Source of the DNA: Chromatiaceae bacterium
GTDB lineage: Bacteria; Pseudomonadota; Gammaproteobacteria; Chromatiales; Chromatiaceae
DNA: 64,000 nt
NCBI GenBank assembly: GCA_024235315.1
Contig: JACKMP010000009.1
Location: 1 to 64,000, forward strand
Direction: 5' to 3'
Positions 34,404 to 42,371 of this stretch are shown one piece after another; the first letter of the stretch is position 1; every line of letters begins with the position of its first letter. Position numbers and translations under genes: made by a program. The notes below the pieces were generated by a model, which was not told where the DNA came from, ran no database searches, and saw only the letters and a program-made list of their open reading frames with translations.

Positions 34404-35048
34404 TCAGTCGGCAGCAAAGCAATAGAACTTGCCGGCGCCACCCGTGCTCTTCAGGGCATCCTGGCTGCACCCGCGACTGGGGTGCGCAGAGGTCCACGAA
34501 ACATTGCCGCCACCGTGACGGTCGTGGTGACCTACCTGGGCACTGCCTTTGTCACTGCTCGTCCAGTTGTTGCAGGTATGGTCCTGCTCGTCGGGGAAGT
34601 AGGCGGTGCCATCGTCCTGGGTGCCGGTGAGGATGTCGTGCTCGTTGGGCTTTTCGCCGCGGCCCTTGATCCGGTTGCCGGACTCATCCAGAGCCGTCTC
34701 CAGCGTAATGGAGGTGTTGTACAGGTGCAGGTCCGAAAGGTTGGCCGCGATCAGGATGCCGCGCGCGTTGTACCAGGGGCCGTTGCCGATACGGTCTCTG
34801 GCCGATATGCCGCGCGTACCGTCAGCTTCGGTGCTCAGATAGGCCCGCCAGGTGCGACCGCCGGCACCGGCTGCGGCAGCCAGTTTCTGGCAGTGCGCGT
34901 CGGCGCCCTCGAGTCCTCCCAGGTCGCCGCCATTGCCCATGCCTTCGCTGGTCACGAAGAATCCCATGGGCCTGTCCTCCGCCATCGTCGACATTGGCGA
35001 TGCGACGGCGACGATTCCCAGCAATGCCGCAACTGTGTTCGATCTCAT
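34404..35048 (-). CDS. Secreted lectin-like (endostatin-fold-like) protein
   Basis: A 214-residue exported protein: signal peptide (about 1-25, ending MSTMA), then 'FFVTSEGMGNGGDLGGLEGADAHCQKLA', 'WRAYLSTEADG', 'ARDRIGNGPWYNARG' and 'CNNWTSSD', ending 'GKFYCFAAD'. This is the pattern of DUF1554/collagen-NC10-like C-type-lectin folds commonly called lectin-like proteins. The ligand is unknown. I chose the ATG at 35048 because GGGAGG is well placed for it. The ATG at 35057 sits too close. Confidence 0.65.
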   Translation of the reverse strand: MRSNTVAALLGIVAVASPMSTMAEDRPMGFFVTSEGMGNGGDLGGLEGADAHCQKLAAAAGAGGRTWRAYLSTEADGTRGISARDRIGNGPWYNARGILIAANLSDLHLYNTSITLETALDESGNRIKGRGEKPNEHDILTGTQDDGTAYFPDEQDHTCNNWTSSDKGSAQVGHHDRHGGGNVSWTSAHPSRGCSQDALKSTGGAGKFYCFAAD

Positions 35049-35198
35049 CTGCTTCATTCCTCCCGACTTCGGGTTGTGCCCTGGCGCGGGGTCGGGGCGA
35101 CCGCCCAGCGCCAAGGCGGATTGTTGTCTGAGGGTGATTGTCATGCTTGCCGGATCGCGACTTCAGTCCGCTCGTCCGGGCCCTCGGCCCAGATAAGA

Positions 35199-35735
35199 CT
35201 AGCGCCATTTTTCGAGTGTGAACTGAATACTGGTGTCTTCGTTCGACAACCAGATCTCCCCCTCCTGGATGGTGCACTGCAGATCCATATTGCGTTGTGC
35301 CAGCGATGCAAGCTGCTCGCTGACCTCTTCAGGCAGCTTGAATACGGACAGGTGACTGAAACGTTCCAGTTTTGCCGAGATCTGCTTCCACCACACGCTG
35401 GCCGAACGATGCTGGAAGCAATAGACAATGACCCTCTCCGATCTGGCGCAACCCTTCCTGATCCGCTTTTCGTCGGGTTGCCCCGTTTCCACCCAGAGCG
35501 TGATTTCGCCGTTGAGCGAGTGCTGCCACAGATCGGGTTCGTCATCCTGGCTTAGCCCGCGGGTAAATCGCAGATGCTCGTCGGCGTTGAGCGCGAAGGC
35601 CAGCAGGCGAACCATCATGCGCTCGTCCGTCTCGGAGGGATGACGGGCGAGCGTCAGGTTGTGGGTCTGGTAGTGGCCGCGGTCCAGGTCGGATACCTGC
35701 AGCGTACATCGAAAGATCGTCGAGCTCAGTGCCAT
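35199..35735 (-). CDS. yaeQ: YaeQ family protein
   Basis: A 178-residue cytoplasmic protein whose sequence follows the YaeQ pattern from end to end: 'MALSSTIFRCTLQVSDLDRGHY', 'LTLARHPSETDERMMVRLLAFAL', 'GLSQDDEPDLW' and 'WVETGQPDEKRIRKG'. YaeQ has a nuclease-like fold. A proposed link to RfaH-type transcription is not firmly established. It is a single gene upstream of, and divergent from, the exosortase locus. Confidence 0.93.
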   Translation of the reverse strand: MALSSTIFRCTLQVSDLDRGHYQTHNLTLARHPSETDERMMVRLLAFALNADEHLRFTRGLSQDDEPDLWQHSLNGEITLWVETGQPDEKRIRKGCARSERVIVYCFQHRSASVWWKQISAKLERFSHLSVFKLPEEVSEQLASLAQRNMDLQCTIQEGEIWLSNEDTSIQFTLEKWR

Positions 35736-36012
35736 GTCTGTTTGTTGAATCCTGTTGTGGTGCCGTACCTGCCCCGGTCATCGTGCCATTTTCGTCTGAG
35801 CGGTTGCATCCATGGCCGCCATCTTTCGCGAGCTCGCCCGGTTGCCGATGTCGACTTTCTTTACATGACATGCTTCGCCGGCTTTATTCACTCGTCGCAA
35901 CCTGCGGTTTTTCATGGTGTTTTTTGTGTCGGCCCCGATGTTGCTTTACTGCTTGTTCGAACACATTTCCCGGCGACTCGGGCATCGGCATACACACGCG
36001 GGAGAAGCGCGA

Positions 36013-36231
36013 ATGACTATGAAATATCTGTCTGTGTCAACGGCACTTCTGTGCGTGGCTGCACCGGCCATGGCGAGTCAGCCCCTCGGCTCCCGGATGG
36101 GGGTCGACTTGGGCGGTGTTGTGGGCACGGCCGTGGGGAACGCCCTGCCGTTCGGGATCGGTGGTGTCGCGGCGATTGCGGCCCTGAGCCTGATCGCCGG
36201 CATCCAGCTGGTCAAACGCAAGAAGAAGTAG
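36013..36231 (+). CDS. Small secreted peptide with exosortase-type C-terminal signal
   Basis: A 72-residue product with two signals and almost nothing between them. Residues 1-21 are a signal peptide (MTMKYLSVSTALLCVAAPAMA). Residues 45-51 form a short motif (LPFGIGG), 52-66 a hydrophobic helix, and 67-72 a basic tail (VKRKKK). Motif, membrane helix and basic cluster are how exosortase substrates end. After both cleavages only about 25 residues, rich in Gly and Val (SQPLGSRMGVDLGG...), would remain. GGAGAAGCGCGA precedes the ATG. The exosortase fusion gene starts 45 bases downstream, so this is its likely substrate. A small membrane peptide or bacteriocin is an alternative. Confidence 0.65.
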   Translation: MTMKYLSVSTALLCVAAPAMASQPLGSRMGVDLGGVVGTAVGNALPFGIGGVAAIAALSLIAGIQLVKRKKK

Positions 36232-36276
36232 TGCACGGGCGCCGGCCATCCGGCGGCGCACACCGCTGACACTGCT

Positions 36277-38625
36277 ATGGAATCCAATAGCCTGAGCATC
36301 GCCGCCGCGGCAGTTGTCGTCTGCGCGCTGCTTCTGCTGGAGTGGGCGTCGCCGTGGCGCCGGGCCGCCATCCGGGTCGAACACCGCTGGCTGACCAACA
36401 TCGGTCTGATGCTGCTCGGTGGTATTCTGGTCGCGGCCATTTTTCCCTTCAGCGCGGAACAGGCCGCCGCCGGCATCCGTAACGGATGGATTGCGCAGTG
36501 GCAACTGCCACCGCTGCTGGAAGTGCTGCTGGTGTTTCTGCTGCTCGATGGCTGGCGCTACTGGGAACATCGCATCTATCACGAAGTCCCCTTGCTGTGG
36601 CGGGTCCATCTGGTTCATCACAGTGATACGGCCCTGGATATCACCACCGCCCAAAGGCACCATCCGCTGGAGGCCATCGCCGCTGTTTGCACCACCTTGC
36701 TGCTGGTGTTCGCGCTCGGGTTTTCGGCACAGGCGTTGGCTGTCTACGTCGCATTAGCCACGCTGTCCGCGTTATTCACTCACGCCAACATCGTGTTGCC
36801 GGAAACTATCGATCGGCCGTTGCGGCGCTGGCTCGTCACCCCTGCGGTGCACGCCATACATCACTCGGATCTTCAATCACAGACCGACAGCAACTACGGT
36901 GCGGTGCTGACGTTGTGGGACAGGCTTTTCGGAACCTATACGGATCCCGCCGATGTACGTATTCCCCACTTCGGCCTGGAGTATTTTCACCGACCGGCGG
37001 ATACGGCGCTCGCACCGGTGCTGCTGCAACCGTTCGAGTATCGTCGTGGAATGGTTTACCCGGCACGTGACGATACCGGGCCACAGGTCGCGCCCGTCGT
37101 CCGCCTCAGCGATGCCTGGAAGCAGGCCCTGCGCCAGTCGTTCATTGGCCTGACGCTCGCTGTGCTTGCGCTCTGGCCCACCATGCTCGGCCTTGCCGGG
37201 ATATGGGCCAATTCCGAAGCCTATCAGTACGCCTGGCTGGTGATACCCATGTTCGTCTATACGGTCGGCTGGTATCACCGGGACTGGATTCTGGCCATGA
37301 CGCCGCGGCCTGACGGATTGGGTCTGCTGGTGAGCGTGGTTGCGGTGGTCTGCTGGTGCGTGGCCTATGTCGTGGACATCCGCGTCGGTCAACATCTCGC
37401 GCTGGTGCTCGTGCTGCAGGGTATCGCGCTCAGCGCGCTGGGATGGACCACCTACCGTCGGCTCCTGCCTGTGATGGCCATGCTGTTCATGCTGGTTCCC
37501 AGCGGAGACATGCTGCAGCCGTTGCTGAGGGACCTGACGGTGAAGTGGATCGAATGGTTCGCCGTGGCACTCGACCTGCCGCACCGTATCGATGGTTTCA
37601 TGGTGTATATCGGCGAGCAACGCTACGTGGTGGTCGACGCCTGTTCGGGATTGACCTTCGTCACTCTCGGCGGATTCCTGGCGTACAGCCTCGGCGTTCT
37701 GATGTTCCGCTCGTTCGGCAGGGTCTTGCTGATGGCCGCGATGGGGGCGGTCATCGGTGTCTTAACCAATGCACTGCGCGTGTGGCTGATCGTCGGCATC
37801 GATCATTTGCAGGGTTCGCAGATGGATATGGCGGCGCACCAGGACCTGCAATGGCTGGCGCTGTTTACCGGCATCGGGTTGCTTTTCTTCCTGACCTTGA
37901 AGCTGGCACCGAGGGATCAACGGTCGGTACCGGCGCCGGTGCCGCAGCCCCCGTCCGCCGTTCGCTGGCGCATTACCCGGTTTGCGCCAGCGCTGGCCGG
38001 CCTGATGGTATTGCTGGCGATTGTTCCGGTGCAGAACCTGGCTGCCCGCGCCAACAGCGACACCGGCGATCTGCTGCAGGAACTGGCACGTCTCCATCCC
38101 GGTAGCGAATGGCCGGCTGAACCGCAGGTACAGCTGAAACGAATGCTGGTGATGCCTCGCGACCACAACATGGACGTCGTCCTGGTGGACGCCGAAGGTG
38201 ATCGCGGCCGTGTGGACGAATCCCTCCTCGATCCCGGCACTGGGGGCGATTGGCGACACGCCTCCACCGACCGCTATCGCGAATGCATACCGCAGATGTG
38301 TTTTCGCTTTGTCCACAAGACATGGCGACGCAAGGGTTCGGATGAGGCTCGCCATGCACTGTACGTCTACTACGTCGGCGACACGGTTACCGATTCGGCG
38401 CTGGCCTACCGTCTGACCAGCGGCTGGCGACGGCTCGTCGGGTCGGCACCGCACAGCGGTCTTATCGGCTTCAGGTTGCAGGGTGATCTGCCTGAGGAGC
38501 CGCTTCTGGCGCAGACACTTGGACAACTCATGGCCGAGCTGCGGCAGGTGGGGCGGGGCGATACAGTGAGCGCGGACCTTCGGTACGGCGTCCCGGGCCG
38601 GGTCGTCCCCGTCGCTTCGAGGTAA
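36277..38625 (+). CDS. Fatty-acid-hydroxylase / exosortase / EpsI fusion protein
   Basis: A 782-residue inner-membrane protein with three parts. (1) About 1-250: a sterol-desaturase/fatty-acid-hydroxylase domain with the di-iron histidine clusters H98xxxH102, H111xxHH115, HH128-129 and H192xxHH196, plus 'TDSNYGAVLTLWDRLFGTY'. (2) About 290-545: an exosortase with many membrane helices and the catalytic triad Cys456 (DACSGL), Arg501 (TNALR) and His521 (AAHQDLQW). (3) About 565-782: one helix and an EpsI-like periplasmic domain. Exosortases cleave C-terminal sorting signals. EpsI-like domains commonly accompany them. The hydroxylase part suggests that a lipid is made or modified for the same process. 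Its only visible candidate substrate is the 72-residue peptide upstream. Confidence 0.88.
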   Translation: MESNSLSIAAAAVVVCALLLLEWASPWRRAAIRVEHRWLTNIGLMLLGGILVAAIFPFSAEQAAAGIRNGWIAQWQLPPLLEVLLVFLLLDGWRYWEHRIYHEVPLLWRVHLVHHSDTALDITTAQRHHPLEAIAAVCTTLLLVFALGFSAQALAVYVALATLSALFTHANIVLPETIDRPLRRWLVTPAVHAIHHSDLQSQTDSNYGAVLTLWDRLFGTYTDPADVRIPHFGLEYFHRPADTALAPVLLQPFEYRRGMVYPARDDTGPQVAPVVRLSDAWKQALRQSFIGLTLAVLALWPTMLGLAGIWANSEAYQYAWLVIPMFVYTVGWYHRDWILAMTPRPDGLGLLVSVVAVVCWCVAYVVDIRVGQHLALVLVLQGIALSALGWTTYRRLLPVMAMLFMLVPSGDMLQPLLRDLTVKWIEWFAVALDLPHRIDGFMVYIGEQRYVVVDACSGLTFVTLGGFLAYSLGVLMFRSFGRVLLMAAMGAVIGVLTNALRVWLIVGIDHLQGSQMDMAAHQDLQWLALFTGIGLLFFLTLKLAPRDQRSVPAPVPQPPSAVRWRITRFAPALAGLMVLLAIVPVQNLAARANSDTGDLLQELARLHPGSEWPAEPQVQLKRMLVMPRDHNMDVVLVDAEGDRGRVDESLLDPGTGGDWRHASTDRYRECIPQMCFRFVHKTWRRKGSDEARHALYVYYVGDTVTDSALAYRLTSGWRRLVGSAPHSGLIGFRLQGDLPEEPLLAQTLGQLMAELRQVGRGDTVSADLRYGVPGRVVPVASR

Positions 38626-38995
38626 GTCTCCGGGCAGTGTATGTCTCCGGCATGGCCCGCACGCGTCGCGACAATGCGGGGCGTGGCAATGGAGCGATAC
38701 TATTGCGCTGAAAACTCGCCGAATGTTCCGCAAGACCTGTGCAGCATCATGCAAGGGTGTTGTGGATATCTCACATTGCGCCATCGATGCTTTGCATTCC
38801 TCCCGGCTTGATGTTTCCCAATCCGGCAACTAGAACTACGTCAACGAGACAACGCAACTGTGCCGGCCATGCGAACCGCGCGTAGACGCTGGTTCGCAGG
38901 GAACATGCGTTGTTTTTTTGTTGATCATGAAGGGAACGCAGACTCCCGGAGGACGGCTGCCAGACAGCGTCTGACCGCCAAAGAGGAGGGTCGAA
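38626..38995. other. Gene-free stretch of 370 bases before the cytochrome cluster
   Basis: No open frame here looks like a protein, and no repeat or terminator-like hairpin stands out. It ends with a good ribosome binding site (AAAGAGGAGGG) for the 38996 gene, so the promoter of the cytochrome cluster must lie within it. Confidence 0.4.
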
Positions 38996-41440
38996 ATGAT
39001 CGCCCGCAGTGTCCCCAGTGTCTTTGCAGCAGTTCTGCTGCCCCTGTTGCTTGGTCATGCCGCCGCCGACCGGATGCCAGTCGCCTACGATGACGCGGGT
39101 TTCCATGCCGGCGCTGCCGGACTGACGCCACAGGAACGCGCCGGACGCGAGATCTGGTACAAGGCGACTGCCGGCAACGATCGGTTCCACACCTACGTTT
39201 TTCAGCAACGCATGGGCGTCCTGATCGACTGGTGGCGGGTGCTGCGCAGCGACAAGCGCGATCAGCGCTTCAGGACCTGGGGGCTGGTCAACAACCCCGG
39301 TTGCTGTACACCGGGCTCTGCCGGTTGTCCGGCCACGAGCCTCGACGAGACCTTTGGTTTCGACTGGTGTTACGGAGACGATGAACTGCTGAAGTTCGTC
39401 GGCCGCGAAGGCTACCGTGACCCTGCCTGCGACTTCGTCGATCCGCCGATGCCGGGAGATCATCCGCACCAGGGTGTCGGTATGCGCGAGGATCCCTGCC
39501 ATCTTGCCTTCGGGACCTCCACCGGTGCCATGGGTCTGCGCAAGTTTCCCAATCCACGTTTCAACGCCGACGCCTGGCGCAAGGTCAACGGCGGCACGCT
39601 GGGCACCTGGGACGGCTTTGCACGCAGGATGGCCGATGATGCCGAACTGTCCGACTACCAGGCGAGGAAGCTCGGTGACGGTTCGGTTGAACCCCCGTTC
39701 CTGGTGGGCATGGCCTGCGGCGGCTGTCACATCGCCTTTGATCCGACCAATCCCCCCGAAGACCCGGCCAACCCGAAATGGGAAAACCTGATCGGTGCTA
39801 TCGGCAACCAGTACTCGCGCCTGTCCGAGATCATGGTGTCGGGCATGAGCGAAGACAGCCTGCAGTGGCAGGTGTTTTCACACACCCGACCCGGTGTGGT
39901 CGATACCTCGGCCGTGCCCACGGACCAGGTCAACAACCCGGGCACGATCAATGCGCTGGTCAATGTGCTGCAGCGCCCGCGTTTTGCCGATGAGCTTATC
40001 GACCGCTGGCGTCCCACGGACAGCTGTCCGGAGGGTGCCAATGAGCGCGAGTGCTGGTGCGAACCGGGCAAGGCCGGCAAGTGCTGGAAGAAGGGCCTCG
40101 AGCGCGAATCGGTGTTCCACATCCTCAAGGGCGGGGAGGATTCGGTCGGCGACCTGCTCGCCGTGCAGCGGGTGTACATCAATATCGGATCCTGCTCCGA
40201 GCAATGCTGGCTGAATCACCTGACCGACCTGTATCAGCTGGATCCGCAGCAGCGCAATTTCGGGCAGACGCCGTTTGACATCGGACAGTGCCGGCGCGAC
40301 TGCCCCAACTTCCGTGCGATCGAGGACCGCGCGCACGATGTCATCAGCTTCCTGCTGTCGAAGAAGGCCTATTCATCACCGATCTGGAAGGCCAAGGGAC
40401 ATGCCGACCTCGACGAATGGATCGCCGCGCTGGATGCCGAGTATGGTGAAGGTGCCGTGGACCGCGGCCGCCTGGTGTTTGCGCAGAACTGTGCACGCTG
40501 CCACTCGAGTCAGGACGGGGCGCCGGAAGCACGCGATTTCCACAAGGCATCGAAGACCGCGGGTGTGCGCGAGGACTGGATGGGGAACGACCGCTCGACG
40601 CCGGCCTCCGAGGTCGGCACCTATGGTTGCCGTTCATTGCACTCCAATCATATGAAGGGGCATGTCTGGGAGGAGTTCGCGTCCGAGACCTACCGTTCGC
40701 GCGAACCGGACGCCAACCTCGCCGACCAGACCGGCGGTGGTCGCGGTTACTACCGCAACGTCTCGCTGGTCGACCTCTGGGCACACGCGCCGTTCCTGCA
40801 TAACAATGCCATCGGGCCTGAGCTGTGCGGCCGGCCGAGTGATCCGAACGACGAGTTCTACCGCTCGCCGTATGTCGATGCCGATGGCAAGCGCTTAGCC
40901 AACCCGCCGGAATGCTTCGCGTACGACCCGTCGGTCGAGGGGCGCTACCGCTTGTTCCTCGCCTCGGTGGATGAGCTGCTCAACCCGGACAGGCGGATTG
41001 CCAAGACGACATTGATCGACCAGCCCATACGTCGGGCCATCGGACCCAAGCTTTGGGACGGCGAGAGCGAAAAGCTGATCGGGATCGAGATCGAAGTGCC
41101 TGCCGGCACGCCGGCCGGACTGTATGGCAGCTTCCAGCACAAGGAACTGTTGCGCGACATGGTGTTGTCCGTGCTCGACAGCGACAAGCTCGAAGAACGC
41201 ATGCTTGCGCGCGTTGGCGCCGGTGATGCCAGGGCGGCATCCGCCGAGATCAGCGCGTTGACCAAGGCAATTCTCAAGAACCCTGAACAGGTGATCGGTA
41301 TCGCCGGTGACAGGCTGCCGCTGCTCAGCCGGTTGTACAGCACCTGCACCAGCACGGTCGAGAACGCCGGGCACCGGTTTGGTGAAGGCCTGTCGGCGGA
41401 TGACAAGCGGGCGCTGACTGCGTTCCTTGCCACGTTGTAA
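38996..41440 (+). CDS. Large secreted dihaem cytochrome c
   Basis: An 814-residue exported protein (signal peptide about 1-24) with two haem motifs, CGGCH in 'GMACGGCHIAFDP' (about 242) and CARCH in 'AQNCARCHSS' (about 501). Many additional cysteines suggest disulfides. The region 'VSLVDLWAHAPFLHNNAIGPELCG' resembles the distal-haem segment of RoxA-like and MauG-like dihaem oxidases. It begins a co-directional run of five genes. The function is unknown. Oxidative attack on a polymer or an extracellular electron-transfer role are both conceivable. Confidence 0.75.
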   Translation: MIARSVPSVFAAVLLPLLLGHAAADRMPVAYDDAGFHAGAAGLTPQERAGREIWYKATAGNDRFHTYVFQQRMGVLIDWWRVLRSDKRDQRFRTWGLVNNPGCCTPGSAGCPATSLDETFGFDWCYGDDELLKFVGREGYRDPACDFVDPPMPGDHPHQGVGMREDPCHLAFGTSTGAMGLRKFPNPRFNADAWRKVNGGTLGTWDGFARRMADDAELSDYQARKLGDGSVEPPFLVGMACGGCHIAFDPTNPPEDPANPKWENLIGAIGNQYSRLSEIMVSGMSEDSLQWQVFSHTRPGVVDTSAVPTDQVNNPGTINALVNVLQRPRFADELIDRWRPTDSCPEGANERECWCEPGKAGKCWKKGLERESVFHILKGGEDSVGDLLAVQRVYINIGSCSEQCWLNHLTDLYQLDPQQRNFGQTPFDIGQCRRDCPNFRAIEDRAHDVISFLLSKKAYSSPIWKAKGHADLDEWIAALDAEYGEGAVDRGRLVFAQNCARCHSSQDGAPEARDFHKASKTAGVREDWMGNDRSTPASEVGTYGCRSLHSNHMKGHVWEEFASETYRSREPDANLADQTGGGRGYYRNVSLVDLWAHAPFLHNNAIGPELCGRPSDPNDEFYRSPYVDADGKRLANPPECFAYDPSVEGRYRLFLASVDELLNPDRRIAKTTLIDQPIRRAIGPKLWDGESEKLIGIEIEVPAGTPAGLYGSFQHKELLRDMVLSVLDSDKLEERMLARVGAGDARAASAEISALTKAILKNPEQVIGIAGDRLPLLSRLYSTCTSTVENAGHRFGEGLSADDKRALTAFLATL

Positions 41441-41458
41441 AGGAACAAGGAGAAGCCC

Positions 41459-42352
41459 ATGTCCGTGACCAGGAACCTCCCCGTTGCATTGATCGCACTG
41501 CTGCTCGCCGCCTGCGGCGAGGTCGCGCCCCCGGACGTGCCCTTCCTCGCGCACGGCGACGACTATCAGGGCAAGCCGGATTTCGCGCGTGTCGAGCACG
41601 AGGCCCCGCTGTCAGCGGCGGACCTGATGAAACTCACGCCGGACAACGTGGCCCGACTCAGCCAGGAACAGGTCGACCAGATCTATGCGCGGCTGACGGC
41701 CGGTCCGGTTCCGGATGGCGCCTATAACGGGACCTTCTTCTTTGCCGACGGCGGCGGCGTCAAACGGCTGTCCGAGGTCATGGGTGGCGTCAAGGGACTG
41801 GCGGTGCGGGTCAAGCTCGACAAGCTCGAGACCATCGGCCAGATGCTGTGGAAGGGCAAGGTGTTCTATCGCGACGAACGCCTGCTGCGCAACATGATCC
41901 AGGACCGCAAGCTGCTCAAGCTGGTGGTCGACGACCCCGATGCGCTGCCAAAGACGGACATCCCAGGACGCAAGATCTTCGGGCTGATCCAGGACGACGC
42001 CTGGTTGCTGTTCCCGGCCAAGCTGTATTGCGGCCAGAGCCTGCTCGACTCACGCCGCGAGTCGATCATCATCGACTACGCGTACAACGACGAGATCGAT
42101 GGCTACCGTGAACGCCCCGACTTTCTGGCCGGGCGTCGGGGTCTGAGGATCCGCGACGAGATCCGCATGGTCCGGCCGGGGTTCTACCTGGGACGTGCGT
42201 ACATGGGGCACGTGTTCCTGCTCAACTTCACCCTGTACAGCGAGACTGTCGCCGATTCGGGCAGTACGTCGTTCAGGCAGACAGGCATGATCGCCGAGGA
42301 CTGTTGGCCGGGCAGCCAGAGGCCTGGCCGGCTGGCAGCACTCGGGCGTTGA
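41459..42352 (+). CDS. Lipoprotein of unknown function in the cytochrome cluster
   Basis: A 297-residue protein with a lipobox (ALLLAACGE, Cys near residue 19) for attachment to a membrane. The body has 'NGTFFFADGGGVKRLSEVMGG', 'KGKVFYRDERLLRNMI', 'AKLYCGQSLLDSRRESIIIDYAYNDE' and 'YLGRAYMGHVFLLNFTLY', which reads like a beta-rich, lipocalin-like binding domain, but I cannot assign a family. It has no haem motif. It starts 18 bases after the large cytochrome and is probably its partner. Confidence 0.6.
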   Translation: MSVTRNLPVALIALLLAACGEVAPPDVPFLAHGDDYQGKPDFARVEHEAPLSAADLMKLTPDNVARLSQEQVDQIYARLTAGPVPDGAYNGTFFFADGGGVKRLSEVMGGVKGLAVRVKLDKLETIGQMLWKGKVFYRDERLLRNMIQDRKLLKLVVDDPDALPKTDIPGRKIFGLIQDDAWLLFPAKLYCGQSLLDSRRESIIIDYAYNDEIDGYRERPDFLAGRRGLRIRDEIRMVRPGFYLGRAYMGHVFLLNFTLYSETVADSGSTSFRQTGMIAEDCWPGSQRPGRLAALGR

Positions 42353-42371
42353 GGACAAGGGGCGTGACACC

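Noticed and set aside
35850..35885. Promoter before the small exosortase substrate gene (TTTACA ... TTATTC), and a sigma54 -24/-12 site
   Set aside because: The sigma70 match is weak in both boxes and no GG-N10-GC sigma54 core was found, so no promoter is called.
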